Assembly: GCF_001427585.1 (NCBI RefSeq)
Contig: NZ_LMGY01000012.1
Span: 656,200 to 720,199 of the forward strand
Source: Pseudoxanthomonas sp. Root630
GTDB lineage: Bacteria > Pseudomonadota > Gammaproteobacteria > Xanthomonadales > Xanthomonadaceae
DNA length: 64,000 nucleotides
Reading direction: 5' to 3'
The notes under the pieces were generated by a model. That model was not told the origin of the DNA and searched no databases. It was given only the letters and a program-made list of their open reading frames with translations. Shown in pieces: positions 19,217-28,748 of this stretch. Positions within the stretch are counted from its first letter, which is position 1, and every line of letters begins with the position of its first letter. A program made the position numbers and the translations under genes.

Positions 19217-20038
19217 TCAGTAAACCGTTGCGCGTGCCTGCACGAAGGCATAGAAGAACACGGCGTCCGGATCGTTCTGGACGTCGCGCATCTCCTGGCG
19301 CATGCCGTCGACGACGTCCTGCGTGACGCGTCCCGCGTGCACCAGCGAATCGGCGGCCGACAGCAGCAGCTCTTCCCAGAATGCGATCAGGTCCTTGCGG
19401 CGGGCCGGTTCGCGGTTGTCGAAATGCACAGTCTTGATCTCGGTGACGACGTCGCGGAAACCGCCGGCGAGCAGCAGGTTGCCCAGCTTCGCGCCGATGA
19501 ACGGATCACCGCCGTTGTCGTACTGGAAGTCGTTGAACGCCATCCAGTAGCGCCACGTATGGGGTGAATACGGGTGCAGCAGGAACGACGAATTCATCAC
19601 TTCGGTGACGTAGATCGGCGAGCCGGGCGACAGCACGCGGCGCACCTCGCTCAGCACGCGCGCGGGATTGGGTACGTGTTCGAGGATCCAGCAGAGGAAG
19701 GCGCCGTCGAAGTCGCGCGCGCCGTACGGCAGGCGGCTCGCATCGGCCTGCTGCAACGTGTAGCGGTCGCGGCACCAGGGCATCTTCGCCAGGTTGTCGC
19801 GCGCGGCGTCCAGCTGCACCTGGTTGAGGTCCACGCAGGTCACGTGCAGCTCGGGGAACCGCCGCAACAGGATCTCGGTCTGCGCGCCGACGCCACTGCC
19901 GACTTCGAGCAGGCGGCGCACGCCGGCGTAATCCACATGGTTGAACAGCGTGCTTTCCAGCAACCTCGCCTGCTTTACCAGGCGCGCCTGTTCGACCGAG
20001 GAAAAACCGTGCAGGTAAGGGGCATCGGATTCCGTCAT
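19217..20038 (-). CDS. Class I SAM-dependent methyltransferase
   Basis: 273 residues from MTESDAPYLHGFSSVEQARL, with GGAGG five bases upstream. Motif I is LLEVGSGVGAQTE, motif II CVDLNQVQLDAA, and DFDGAFLCWILEHVPNP is the post-II region of the Methyltransf_11/25 fold. The substrate is not evident; the aromatic loop around HPYSPHTWRYWMAFNDFQY suggests a small molecule or lipid. It lies 23 bases downstream of dusB on the same strand, so it is probably in its operon. Confidence 0.85.
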   Translation of the reverse strand: MTESDAPYLHGFSSVEQARLVKQARLLESTLFNHVDYAGVRRLLEVGSGVGAQTEILLRRFPELHVTCVDLNQVQLDAARDNLAKMPWCRDRYTLQQADASRLPYGARDFDGAFLCWILEHVPNPARVLSEVRRVLSPGSPIYVTEVMNSSFLLHPYSPHTWRYWMAFNDFQYDNGGDPFIGAKLGNLLLAGGFRDVVTEIKTVHFDNREPARRKDLIAFWEELLLSAADSLVHAGRVTQDVVDGMRQEMRDVQNDPDAVFFYAFVQARATVY

Positions 20039-20061
20039 GGGAGCCTCCGCTTGAAAGGGAA

Positions 20062-21054
20062 TCACGCCGCCGTCGGCAACCGCTCGCCGGCCATGAGGGC
20101 ATCGAAGTAGTCGCGCGTCAGCCGCAGTTGATCCTCGGCGGTCTCCGCGCGGTTCACGACGGCGCGGAAAGCGAGGTTCTCGGGCCGGTCCTTGGCGTAC
20201 CAGCCGAGGTGCTTGCGCGCGATGCGCACGCCCTGGGGCTCGCCGTAGAACGCGTGCAGCGCTTCCAGATGGCCGAGCAGGATGTCGCGCACTTCATGCA
20301 GGGACGGCGGGGCCAGGTGTTCGCCCGTGGCGAGGAAGTGCGCGATCTCGCGGAAGATCCACGGACGGCCTTGCGCGGCGCGGCCGATCATCACCGCATC
20401 CGCGCCGGTCTTCGCCAACACCTGCGCCGCCTTGGCCGGCGAATCGATGTCGCCGTTGGCGACGACCGGAATGCGCAGCGCGGCCTTGATCGCGGCGATG
20501 GTCTCGTACTCCGCCACGCCGGTGTAATGCTGGTCGCGCGTGCGGCCGTGCACGGCCAGCGACGCGATGCCGCTCTCCTGCGCGATGCGGGCGATGACCG
20601 GTCCGTTGCGGTGGTCGCAATCCCAGCCCGTCCGGATCTTCAGCGTGACGGGTACGTCGGCCGCCTTCACCACCGCCTCCAGGATGCGGCCCACCAGCGC
20701 CTCGTCGCGCATCAGCGCGGAGCCGGCCCACGCGTTGCAGACCTTCTTGGCCGGGCAGCCCATGTTGATGTCGATGATCTGCGCGCCATGGTCGGCGTTG
20801 TAGCGGGCGGCGTTCGCCAACTGCTCCGGCTCGGTGCCGGCGATCTGCACGCTGATGGGGCTGGGTTCGCCGTCGTGGTCCATGCGGTGCAGGGACTTCG
20901 CGGTGTTCCAGAAGCGCGGATCGCTGATGGTCATTTCCGACACCGCAAGACCTGCGCCCAGCCGCTTGCACAGCAGGCGGAATGGCTTGTCGGTGACGCC
21001 GGCCATGGGGGCCAGCATCACCGGTGGGTCGATGCGGTAGGGGCCGATCTGCAT
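20062..21054 (-). CDS. dusB: tRNA-dihydrouridine synthase B
   Basis: FMN enzyme reducing uridine to dihydrouridine in the tRNA D-loop. The 330-residue protein starts MQIGPYRIDPPVMLAPMAGV; the upstream open frame lacks conservation. FMN/substrate motifs APMAGVTD, MGCPAKKVCNAWAGSALM (with the catalytic Cys), VHGRTRDQ, GDI and MIGRAAQGRPW are intact. The NxGCPxxKV block with AGSAL points to DusB rather than DusA or DusC. There is no fis gene next to it, unlike in enterics. Confidence 0.93.
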   Translation of the reverse strand: MQIGPYRIDPPVMLAPMAGVTDKPFRLLCKRLGAGLAVSEMTISDPRFWNTAKSLHRMDHDGEPSPISVQIAGTEPEQLANAARYNADHGAQIIDINMGCPAKKVCNAWAGSALMRDEALVGRILEAVVKAADVPVTLKIRTGWDCDHRNGPVIARIAQESGIASLAVHGRTRDQHYTGVAEYETIAAIKAALRIPVVANGDIDSPAKAAQVLAKTGADAVMIGRAAQGRPWIFREIAHFLATGEHLAPPSLHEVRDILLGHLEALHAFYGEPQGVRIARKHLGWYAKDRPENLAFRAVVNRAETAEDQLRLTRDYFDALMAGERLPTAA

Positions 21055-21097
21055 GGCGCCATTATCCGCCGTCGGCTCCGGCGGGGGAACCGCCGGC

Positions 21098-22084
21098 TCA
21101 GTCGGCGAAACGGGTCTGGAGATCGGCCAGCAAGGGCATGGCCAGCGCCGCGCCCGGCCGCTCGGTCGACAGCGCCGCATAGCGGTTGGCGAAGCGCACG
21201 TGATCGGCGAAGGCCGCCACGGCGTTTTCCGCCAACGATGCGGCCAGTGCGCCATTGAAGGCATCGCCAGCGCCGGTGGTGTCGACGACCGTGGCGGCTT
21301 CGGCGGCGACGCGGTAATGGGCGCGCGGGTCGCCGCGCAGCGCGTCATCCGGGTGGGACACGTAGACGCCCGTTGAGCCCAGCGTCACCACCACCGTGCC
21401 ATGCGGGAACAGTTGCCGGCAGTGCTGGTGCAGGGTCACGCCATCGAGCGTGGCGACATCGTCGGCGCTGACGCGCTCGCCCAGATGACGGGCGAGCAGG
21501 GCGGCGAATTCGGTTTCGTTGGGCGTGACGACATCGGCGTGCGCCAGCAGCTCGGTCGTCGTGGCGGCATTGGCCGGCGCCGGGTTGAGCACCGTCATGG
21601 CGCCGTGCTGACGGGCGGTCTGCAGCGTGGCGAGCACCGTGTCCGCCGGGGACTCGAGCTGCGCAAGCACGACCTTCGCCTCCGCGAATACCGCGGACTG
21701 GGCGTTTGCGTGCTCCGTCGACAGCGCGGCGTTGGCGCCGGCACCGATCACGATCGTGTTGCGACCGTGCGCATCCACGTAGATGCCAGCGGTACCGGTA
21801 GGTTCATCGCTGGCCTGGGCGCGCAGGTCCAGGCCGTCGGCGGCAGCCAGGTCGCGCGCCAGGCGGCCGCCGGCATCGTCGCCCAGCGCGCAGACGAAGG
21901 TCGTTTCCGCACCTGCGCGCACGGCGGCGATCGCCTGGTTGAAGCCCTTTCCGCCCGGACCGCTGGCATACCGTCCTGCGATGGTCGCGCCTGCTGCCGG
22001 CAACGCATCGCAGCGCCAGACATGGTCGACGTTGAAGGAGCCCACGATGATGACGCGGGCAGGGGAGGGCGAGGGCGTATTCAT
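21098..22084 (-). CDS. rbsK: Ribokinase-family sugar/nucleoside kinase
   Basis: PfkB-family kinase of 328 residues. GPGGKGFNQAIA is the N-terminal substrate block, TPNETEF and the catalytic DTTGAGDAFNG near the C-terminus are intact. Ribokinase is the best match in sequence. Since it sits 97 bases downstream of a nupC transporter on the same strand, it may phosphorylate ribose released from nucleosides, or a nucleoside directly. Cytoplasmic. Confidence 0.85.
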   Translation of the reverse strand: MNTPSPSPARVIIVGSFNVDHVWRCDALPAAGATIAGRYASGPGGKGFNQAIAAVRAGAETTFVCALGDDAGGRLARDLAAADGLDLRAQASDEPTGTAGIYVDAHGRNTIVIGAGANAALSTEHANAQSAVFAEAKVVLAQLESPADTVLATLQTARQHGAMTVLNPAPANAATTTELLAHADVVTPNETEFAALLARHLGERVSADDVATLDGVTLHQHCRQLFPHGTVVVTLGSTGVYVSHPDDALRGDPRAHYRVAAEAATVVDTTGAGDAFNGALAASLAENAVAAFADHVRFANRYAALSTERPGAALAMPLLADLQTRFAD

Positions 22085-22181
22085 GGCGCGATACCTGCTG
22101 TCCGCACCGCAGCAAGGCCGCGGTCACGGGAAGGAAACGTAAAAGGAAGGAGGCGGGCGGCCGTGGGCCGCCCCTCCCCGA

Positions 22182-23480
22182 TCAGCCGAAGTGCGAAAGC
22201 ACGCCGGCGATGGTGGCCGTCATCAGCGTGGCGATGGTGCCGCCCAGCACGGCGCGCAGGCCGAACCGCGCCAGGTCGGAGCGCCGCTCGGGCGCCAGGC
22301 CGCCGATGCCGCCGATCTGGATCGCGATCGAGCTGAAATTGGCGAAACCGCACAGCGCGTAGGTGGCGATCAGTTTGCCTTCTCCGGACAGCGATACGCC
22401 GGCCACCTTGCCGTTGACGATGTCGGCGAGCTGCAGATAGGCGACGAACTCGTTGATGACGACCTTCTGGCCGATCAGCGAACCGACCGTGGTCGCGTCC
22501 TGCCACGGCACGCCGATCACCCAGGCGATGGGTGCCAGCAGGTAGCCGAAGATCGTGGCCAGGTCGGTCGGCTTGCCGAGGATGGCGGCCAGGCCGGTGG
22601 CTTCGCCGAGCCACGTCAGCGGCCAGTTCAGCAGCGCGATCAGGGCGATGAAGGCCAGCAGCATCGCGCCGATGTTCAGCGCCAGCCGCAGGCCGTCGCC
22701 GGCACCGGCAGCGGCTGCGTCGATGATGTTGCTGGAGGTCTTTTCGACCTCCATCTTCACCGTGCCACGGGTCAGCGGCGTGCCCGTTTCCGGGATCAGC
22801 AGCTTGGCGACCACCAGCGTGGCCGGGGCCGCCATGATCGATGCGGCCAGCAGGTGCTTGGCATAGAAGGCCTGCTGCTCGGCATCGCCGCCGCCCAGCA
22901 TGCCCACATAGGCCGCCAGTACGCCGCCGGCGATGTGGGCCATGCCGCCGATCATCATCGTGATCAGTTCGGACTCGGTCATCTTCGGGATATACGGGCG
23001 CACCGTCAGCGGCGCCTCGGTCTGGCCGATGAACACGCTGGCGCAGACACTGGTGGTCTCGGCGCCGGACACCTTCATCACCTTGGTGATCGCCAGCGCC
23101 ATGATCCGCACGATGAACTGCATCACGCCCAGGTGGTACAGCACGCCCATCAGGGCGGCGAAGAAGATGATGGTGGGCAGCACCTGGAACGCGAAGATGA
23201 ACCCGTAGGTCTCGATGTTCATCAGGCCGCCGAAGATGAAGTTCGAGCCGGCGTTGACGAAGCTCAGGATCTTCACGAAACCGTGGCCGAGCGCATCGAA
23301 CACTTCGCGCCCGCCCGGGACCAGCAGGACCAATGCCGCGAAGGCGATCTGCAGGGTGATGCCCGTGACGACCAGCTTCCAGTCGATGGCCTTCCGGTTG
23401 TTGGAAAACAGCCAGACGATGCCGATCAGCACCGCCAGACCGAACAGGCCGAAGCCGATCCGCCCCAAGACTTCCAGCAT
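22182..23480 (-). CDS. nupC: Concentrative nucleoside transporter NupC
   Basis: A proton- or sodium-coupled nucleoside importer of the CNT family, in the inner membrane. 432 residues from MLEVLGRIGFGLFGLAV, about 10 membrane segments. The conserved blocks SVFIGQTEAPLTVRPY and GFANFSSIAIQIGGIG are the expected nucleoside-binding helical hairpins. A GGGGGA ribosome site precedes the ATG. It heads a two-gene unit with the ribokinase-family gene, pointing to nucleoside salvage. Confidence 0.93.
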   Translation of the reverse strand: MLEVLGRIGFGLFGLAVLIGIVWLFSNNRKAIDWKLVVTGITLQIAFAALVLLVPGGREVFDALGHGFVKILSFVNAGSNFIFGGLMNIETYGFIFAFQVLPTIIFFAALMGVLYHLGVMQFIVRIMALAITKVMKVSGAETTSVCASVFIGQTEAPLTVRPYIPKMTESELITMMIGGMAHIAGGVLAAYVGMLGGGDAEQQAFYAKHLLAASIMAAPATLVVAKLLIPETGTPLTRGTVKMEVEKTSSNIIDAAAAGAGDGLRLALNIGAMLLAFIALIALLNWPLTWLGEATGLAAILGKPTDLATIFGYLLAPIAWVIGVPWQDATTVGSLIGQKVVINEFVAYLQLADIVNGKVAGVSLSGEGKLIATYALCGFANFSSIAIQIGGIGGLAPERRSDLARFGLRAVLGGTIATLMTATIAGVLSHFG

Positions 23481-23550
23481 GTATTCCCCCAGACCTTGCG
23501 TGTTGTTCTGACCAGGCAGTCTAGCAGCCGCGCGGCCCAGCCCAGGCCGT

Positions 23551-24123
23551 TCAGCCAATGCCGCGGAAGGCCACCCACAGGGCGAGGGCGAGGAACACGA
23601 CCGATGCCAGCCCGCGGGCCAACTTCAGCGGCAGCTTGTCGGCGAAGCGGTGGCCCAGCCAGACCACCGGCAGGTTCGCCAGCAGCATGCCGATGGTGGT
23701 GCCGGCGATCACCTGCCACAGCGGGTCGTACTTGGTGGCCAGCAGCACCGTTGCGACCTGGGTCTTGTCGCCGATCTCGGCCAGGAAGAAGGCCACCGTC
23801 GTCGCCAGGAAGGCGCCATGGGCCGGCAGGTTGTCGGCTTCGTCCTCCAGCGTGTCGGGCTTGAGCGTCCACAGGGCCACCGCCAGGAAGCTGACTGCCA
23901 CCACCCAGCGCAGCACCTCGGGCGACAGCCAGTCGGTCAGTTCCGCGCCCAGCCAGGCGGAGATCGCGTGGTTCACCAGGGTTGCGGCGAGGATGCCCAG
24001 CGCGATTGGCCACGGCTTGCGGTAGCGCGCGGCCAGCAGCAGGGCCAGCAACTGGGTCTTGTCGCCGATTTCGGCCAGGGTGACGGTGCCGGTGGAGACC
24101 AGCAGGGCGTGCAGGGACAACAT
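23551..24123 (-). CDS. GDT1/TMEM165 (UPF0016) family manganese exporter
   Basis: 190 residues with six membrane segments in two homologous halves, each with the hallmark E-x-G-D-K-T (LAEIGDKTQLLAL and LAEIGDKTQVATV). Family members export Mn2+ (bacterial MneA/MntX-type proteins). ATG at 24123 is chosen, preceded by GGAG; a TTG lies just upstream. The yybP-ykoY riboswitch in its leader independently supports manganese as the substrate and as the inducer. Confidence 0.9.
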   Translation of the reverse strand: MLSLHALLVSTGTVTLAEIGDKTQLLALLLAARYRKPWPIALGILAATLVNHAISAWLGAELTDWLSPEVLRWVVAVSFLAVALWTLKPDTLEDEADNLPAHGAFLATTVAFFLAEIGDKTQVATVLLATKYDPLWQVIAGTTIGMLLANLPVVWLGHRFADKLPLKLARGLASVVFLALALWVAFRGIG

Positions 24124-24184
24124 CAAGGACTCCGGGGCCAGGCATTCGCGGATGGACGCGAAGGCAAACGACGCACTGCCCGGC

Positions 24185-24312
24185 CCGGGTTAGCGCGACG
24201 CCTGCCTTCGGTCTTGCCCGGCGAAGCATTTCGCTTCGTCCCGCGCACCATGGTCGTCGACCAAGTGTGTTGACGCGCGGACCCCGTCTGGACGGGTGGG
24301 CTACTCCCCGGA
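24185..24312 (-). ncRNA. yybP-ykoY manganese riboswitch
   Basis: The minus-strand leader of the GDT1 gene contains the conserved landmarks in order: GGGGAGTAGCC at 24309, GCGTCAACACACTTGG in the middle, and GGGCAAGACCGAAGG near the end. These match the yybP-ykoY aptamer, known to bind Mn2+ and turn on exporters. A possible -10, TAGAAT, lies at 24329-24334. CCCGGGTTAGCG-type sequence beyond 24199 may form the expression platform. Exact ends are approximate. Confidence 0.85.
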
Positions 24313-24434
24313 GGAGGAAAGTGCGCGCATTCTACGGCGGGTGCCGTGGGGACGGCGGAGCCATTCTCATTTGGCACCGTGCCGATGGTGGAAACGGGCG
24401 CTAGGATGGGGCCGACCCGCCCCCGGAGAACGCC

Positions 24435-25406
24435 ATGCAGTACCGTCGCCTCGGCACGTCGGGGCTCCAGGTCTCAGCCTTGTCCTTCGGCGCCTGGCTG
24501 ACCTTCGGGCAACAGGTGGGTCCACGCGAGGCGGGCGAACTGATCGCACTGGCCTGGGACCACGGGATCAATTTCTTCGACAACGCCGAGGTCTACGGCC
24601 ATGGCGACGCCGAGCGCGTGATGGGTGAGGCGCTGCGTGCGCTGGCGTTGCCGCGGGACGGCTTCTGCGTATCCAGCAAGGTGTGCTTCGGCGCGGTCGA
24701 GAATCCGCGCCCCACCCAGCGCGGCCTCTCCCGCAAGCACGTCACGGAGGCCTGCCACGACGCGCTTCGCCGGCTGCAGGTGGATTACCTGGACCTGTTC
24801 TTCTGCCATCGCCCCGATCCCGACACGCCGGTGGAAGAAACCGTCTGGGCGATGGACGCCCTGATCCGGCAGGGCAAAGTGCTGTACTGGGGCACATCGG
24901 AGTGGCCGGCCGCCCGCATCCGCGAGGCGGCCGCGATCGCACGCAAGCATCACTTGCACGGGCCGACGATGGAGCAGCCCCAATACAACCTGCTGCACCG
25001 CCAGCGGGTGGAACTGGAGTACGCGCCGCTGTACGCCGAGTTGGGCCTGGGCACGACCACGTGGTCGCCGCTCGCCTCGGGTCTGCTGACGGGCAAGTAC
25101 GGCGGCGACATCACGGGCGATACGCGCCTGGGCCGCGCGGGGCATGAAGACCTGCGCCGGATGATCCTCGGGGCCGCAGGGGCGAAACGGCAGGAGCGCG
25201 CCGCCCGCTACGCCGCCGTGGCGGCCGACCTGGGCGAGAAGCCCGCGCCGCTCGCCATCGCGTGGTGCCTGCAGAACCCCCATGTATCGACCGTCATCCT
25301 GGGCGCCAGCCGGCCGGAGCAACTGCGCGAGAACCTGACCGCGCTGGACCTGGCGACCCGCTACGGGGAGGCGGTGTGGGCGCGCCTGACGGCGGCGGCG
25401 GACTGA
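24435..25406 (+). CDS. Aldo/keto reductase (potassium-channel beta-subunit type)
   Basis: NADPH-dependent oxidoreductase of 323 residues, TIM barrel. The start MQYRRLGTSGLQVSALSFG is typical of the AKR6/7-like group. The catalytic tetrad is visible: Asp and Tyr in FFDNAEVYG, Lys in CVSSKV, His in FFCHRPD. The cofactor loop WSPLASGLLTGKY and VILGASRPEQL are present. The physiological substrate cannot be inferred; relatives reduce aldehydes such as methylglyoxal. It is divergent from the manganese exporter and about 80 bases before hemP. Confidence 0.9.
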   Translation: MQYRRLGTSGLQVSALSFGAWLTFGQQVGPREAGELIALAWDHGINFFDNAEVYGHGDAERVMGEALRALALPRDGFCVSSKVCFGAVENPRPTQRGLSRKHVTEACHDALRRLQVDYLDLFFCHRPDPDTPVEETVWAMDALIRQGKVLYWGTSEWPAARIREAAAIARKHHLHGPTMEQPQYNLLHRQRVELEYAPLYAELGLGTTTWSPLASGLLTGKYGGDITGDTRLGRAGHEDLRRMILGAAGAKRQERAARYAAVAADLGEKPAPLAIAWCLQNPHVSTVILGASRPEQLRENLTALDLATRYGEAVWARLTAAAD

Positions 25407-25430
25407 GCGATCGACGGCGACACGAAAGTG

Positions 25431-25458
25431 TTGACTCGCAAATAAGAATCATTATCAT
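25431..25458 (+). promoter_or_regulatory. Promoter and Fur box of the haem uptake cluster
   Basis: -35 TTGACT (25431-25436) and -10 TATCAT (25453-25458) are 16 bases apart. Overlapping them, bases 25438-25456 match the 19-bp Fur consensus in 15 positions (core AATCATTATC perfect). Iron-loaded Fur would cover the -10 and repress hemP and the genes behind it. Confidence 0.85.
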
Positions 25459-25486
25459 CAAGTTCCGTTCCACCCGGAGCTTCCCG

Positions 25487-25693
25487 ATGATCTCGAACGT
25501 CACTGCATTGCCCACGGCCGATTCGCTGGCGCTGCGCGAGCGCCTTTCCCTGTCGAGCAGCGAACCGCGCGCCGAGGACATCCTCGAAAGCGCCGCCCTG
25601 CTGAAGGGCCAGCGCGAGGTGCTGATCCGGCACGGCGACCGCGTCTATCGCCTGCGCCATACCAGCAACGACAAGCTGATCCTCACCAAGTAA
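25487..25693 (+). CDS. hemP: Hemin uptake protein HemP
   Basis: 68 residues from MISNVTALPTADSLALRERL, ending in the family's conserved block ILIRHGDRVYRLRHTSNDKL-ILTK type (here REVLIRHGDRVYRLRHTSN then DKLILTK). HemP-family proteins are small cytoplasmic proteins encoded ahead of haem receptors; in Burkholderia a homologue is needed for receptor expression. The Fur box directly upstream and the receptor directly downstream support the call. Confidence 0.92.
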   Translation: MISNVTALPTADSLALRERLSLSSSEPRAEDILESAALLKGQREVLIRHGDRVYRLRHTSNDKLILTK

Positions 25694-25831
25694 TCCCGCG
25701 TCGTTGTCGCAACGATGCACCGCCGCGGCCCCCGCGGCGGGACACCCTCTCTCTCCACCCGGCGCCAGCCAAGGATTCTCCGGCCGCCAGCCTTCCGGGA
25801 CTGTTTACCACCCACAGGAATGCTGTACGCC

Positions 25832-28093
25832 ATGATGCGTCCCACGCTGCTCACCGCGGCCGTGTGGCTGGCCCTTGCCGGCCATGCCCATGCCGAAACG
25901 CCCGCCGACACCTCGGCTTCCGCTTCCGCCGACACCTCGACGCGCGAGTTCGAGCGCATCCAGGTCACCGCGACCCGCACCGAGCGGGCCGTGGCGGACG
26001 TGCCCAACACCGTCGACGTGATCGAGCGCGAGCAACTGGACGACCAGTTGATCCGCGACATCAAGGACCTGGTCCGGTACGAGCCCGGCGTGTCGGTCAC
26101 CTCCACGACCGGACGTTTCGGCGCGCTGGGCGGCTTCCGCATCCGCGGGCTGGACGCCAACCGTGTGCTGATCCTCAACGATGGCGTGGCGATCTCCGAC
26201 AGTTTCAGTTTCGGCAGCTACCTCAACGCCAACCGCAACTTCGTGGATCTCGACACGCTCAAGCGCGTGGAGATCGTGCGCGGTCCCGCGAGTTCGCTCT
26301 ACGGCTCCGATGCGCTGGGCGGCGTGGTCGCGTTCGTCACCAAGGATCCTTCCGATTACCTAAAGGATGGCAAGGACACCTACTTCGGCGTCAAGTTCGG
26401 CTACGAGGGCGATTGGCAGGGCCTGTTCGCCGGTGCGACCGCGGCATTCGGTGGCGAGCGCTGGAGTGGCCTCGTCGCGGCCAGCCATCGCCAGGGCAAG
26501 GAAACGGAGACCCAGGGCGACAACGACAGCACCACTCCCACGCGGTTGGAGAACGGCACGTTCACGGTCCTGCGCACCGCAGCCAATCCGCAGCGCCGCG
26601 ATGGCCGCAGTCTGCTCGCCAAACTGGTCTACGCGCCGGGCGAGAACCAGCGCCTGCGCCTGACCGTCGATGCGAACGAGGACTACAGTTCCATCGAGGC
26701 GTATACGGGCCGCACCACGACCCTCCTGGACATGGACGGCCGCGATCACCAGACGCGCGCGCGGGTGTCGCTGGAACACGAGATCGATGTGCTGGACGCC
26801 GGTTTCGCCGACAGCCTGGCCTGGAAGCTCTACCGGCAGGACAGCGAAAGCACCCAGCGCACGATCGAAAGCCGCGCGACGGCGACCAATGGCCCTGCGA
26901 CGAGCCGGCGCGTGATGCTGCACAACTTCGACCAGCGCATGTACGGTCTGCAGGGCAATCTGTACAAGGCCTTCGAGACCGGCAGTGTGCGTCACGCGCT
27001 GACCTACGGGCTGGACGTCTCGGTGACCGACAGCAAGGAAAAGCGCGACGGCACCTCGACCAACCTGGCGACGGGCGTCGTCAGCAATCTGGTCGGGCAG
27101 GACCGCTTCCCGGTGCGCGACTTCCCGATCAGCGAGACCACCAAGATCGGCGCCTACGTGCAGGATGAGATGCAGTTCGCCGACGGCCGCTTCAGCCTGG
27201 TGCCGGCGCTGCGCGTGGATTACTACAAGCTGGATCCGACGCTGGACAACATCTTCGCCGAAGACAATCCCGGCGTCGCCGTGGAAGGCATGAACGAGAC
27301 CAGCGTTTCGCCCAAGCTGGGCGGCATCTGGCGGATGAACGACCAGTGGTCGCTGTTCGCCAACTACGCGCGGGGTTTCCGCGCGCCGCCGTACGGCGAC
27401 GTCAACGTCGGTTTCACCAATCTGCAGGGCGGCTACACCGTCATCGCCAATCCGGACCTCAAGCCGGAGACCAGCAACGGTTACGAACTGGGCGTACGTT
27501 TCGCGGGCGACGCGTTCTACGCGGGCCTGACCGGCTACTACAACGACTACAAGGACTTCATCGAGTCCTTCGTCCTGGTCAGCATGCCGCCGCAGACGCC
27601 GCTGATGATCTTCCAGTCGCAGAACGTGGCGGATGCGCGGATCTACGGTCTGGAGTTCAAGGGCGGGGTCGATTTCGGTGCGTTGAATCCCGCGCTCGAG
27701 GGCCTGTCGCTGCGTGCTGCCGTGGCCCATTCGCGCGGCGACGACAAGACCGACGACGTGCCGCTCAATTCGGTCGATCCCCTGCGCGCCACGCTGGGGC
27801 TCGCCTACGACGGCAAGGGTTGGGGGACCGAACTGGTGGGCAGCTTCGCCGACCGCAAGGACCGTCCGCCGTCGGCCAGCACCTACCGACCGGCCGGCTA
27901 CGGCGTTCTCGATCTGTATGCGCATTGGGAATTCGCGCCGGGCGCCAAGATCAACCTGGGCCTGATCAACCTCACCGACAAGACGTACACGGACTGGGCC
28001 GACGTCAACGGTGTCGCCGCGAACAGCCTGGTGCTGGATCGCTACACTCGTCCCGGCCGCACCCTGTCGGCCAGCCTTGCCGTGAGCTGGTAA
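25832..28093 (+). CDS. TonB-dependent haem/haemoglobin receptor
   Basis: Outer-membrane 22-strand receptor, 753 residues. The ATG at 25832 is taken (AGGA 12 bases upstream, signal peptide MMRPTLLTAAVWLALAG..HAHAE). A second ATG at 25820 is possible but directly abuts the AGGA. TonB box-like ERIQVTATR, plug domain with VEIVRGPASSLYGSDALGG, and a C-terminal beta-barrel ending in aromatic SLAVSW. The architecture fits the haemoglobin/transferrin receptor family (HemR/HmuR). Position after hemP and the Fur box points to haem import. Confidence 0.9.
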   Translation: MMRPTLLTAAVWLALAGHAHAETPADTSASASADTSTREFERIQVTATRTERAVADVPNTVDVIEREQLDDQLIRDIKDLVRYEPGVSVTSTTGRFGALGGFRIRGLDANRVLILNDGVAISDSFSFGSYLNANRNFVDLDTLKRVEIVRGPASSLYGSDALGGVVAFVTKDPSDYLKDGKDTYFGVKFGYEGDWQGLFAGATAAFGGERWSGLVAASHRQGKETETQGDNDSTTPTRLENGTFTVLRTAANPQRRDGRSLLAKLVYAPGENQRLRLTVDANEDYSSIEAYTGRTTTLLDMDGRDHQTRARVSLEHEIDVLDAGFADSLAWKLYRQDSESTQRTIESRATATNGPATSRRVMLHNFDQRMYGLQGNLYKAFETGSVRHALTYGLDVSVTDSKEKRDGTSTNLATGVVSNLVGQDRFPVRDFPISETTKIGAYVQDEMQFADGRFSLVPALRVDYYKLDPTLDNIFAEDNPGVAVEGMNETSVSPKLGGIWRMNDQWSLFANYARGFRAPPYGDVNVGFTNLQGGYTVIANPDLKPETSNGYELGVRFAGDAFYAGLTGYYNDYKDFIESFVLVSMPPQTPLMIFQSQNVADARIYGLEFKGGVDFGALNPALEGLSLRAAVAHSRGDDKTDDVPLNSVDPLRATLGLAYDGKGWGTELVGSFADRKDRPPSASTYRPAGYGVLDLYAHWEFAPGAKINLGLINLTDKTYTDWADVNGVAANSLVLDRYTRPGRTLSASLAVSW

Positions 28094-28098
28094 CCGCC

Positions 28099-28737
28099 AT
28101 GCCGATGCTGCGGGCACTCCCGGGTTCCGTTGCGGGCGCATCCACGGATGCGTTCCCGGGCGCCGCGCAACTCGCGGCGTTGGGACCGGTGTTGTGCCTG
28201 TATCGCACGCAGCACGGTAGCGAGCTCGCCGGTTGGCAGCAGGCGGTGAGGGTGGAGGCGCATGCCGGTGTGGGCAGCGACGGCCTCGACGAGCGGCTGC
28301 TGTTCTTCGACGCGCAGGGCCGGTGCTGCTGGCGCCTGTGCCTGTTGCCGGACAGCGATTTCGTCGCCTGGGATCGCCTGGTGGCGTCGCTGCCGCAGGG
28401 CGCCGATGGGGCGGCCGATGGCTTGGCCGACCGTCTGTGGCAACGGCTTGCGGGCCGCTTGCTGGGCGGGCAATGGCGCGCGTGCGCCCTGCAACTCCAT
28501 GCGGTGCCGCAACCCGCATCGCTGCCCGTGCTTGCGGCCAGCCTGTCGCTGATGTCGATGCTGGGCGTGAGTACGGCGCGTCGCATCGCCCACGCGGAGG
28601 GTGCGGAACTGGAAAGCGGCTTGCACGACTGCTGCTGTGCGTCGTCGATGCGTCACGCCACGCCCACGCCGGGCGCGGATCAACAAACCCCTACGGAGGC
28701 GGGCGACAAGGTCGTGCCGCTGATCAGACTCAAATGA
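28099..28737 (+). CDS. Haem-cluster protein, possible HemS/HutX-like domain with CCC motif
   Basis: 212 residues, starting 5 bases after the receptor stop. Residues about 30-100 (GPVLCLYRTQHGSELAGWQ ... RLLFFDAQGRCCWRLCL) resemble one half of HemS/HutX-type haem-handling proteins, which have 'FFD..G' strands. This is a weak similarity from memory. Near residue 176 lies HDCCCASS, a cluster of three Cys suited to binding haem or metal. It may be the cytoplasmic haem acceptor or degrader of the cluster, since no ABC importer genes follow. Confidence 0.55.
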   Translation: MPMLRALPGSVAGASTDAFPGAAQLAALGPVLCLYRTQHGSELAGWQQAVRVEAHAGVGSDGLDERLLFFDAQGRCCWRLCLLPDSDFVAWDRLVASLPQGADGAADGLADRLWQRLAGRLLGGQWRACALQLHAVPQPASLPVLAASLSLMSMLGVSTARRIAHAEGAELESGLHDCCCASSMRHATPTPGADQQTPTEAGDKVVPLIRLK

Positions 28738-28748
28738 GAGAAGCCACC

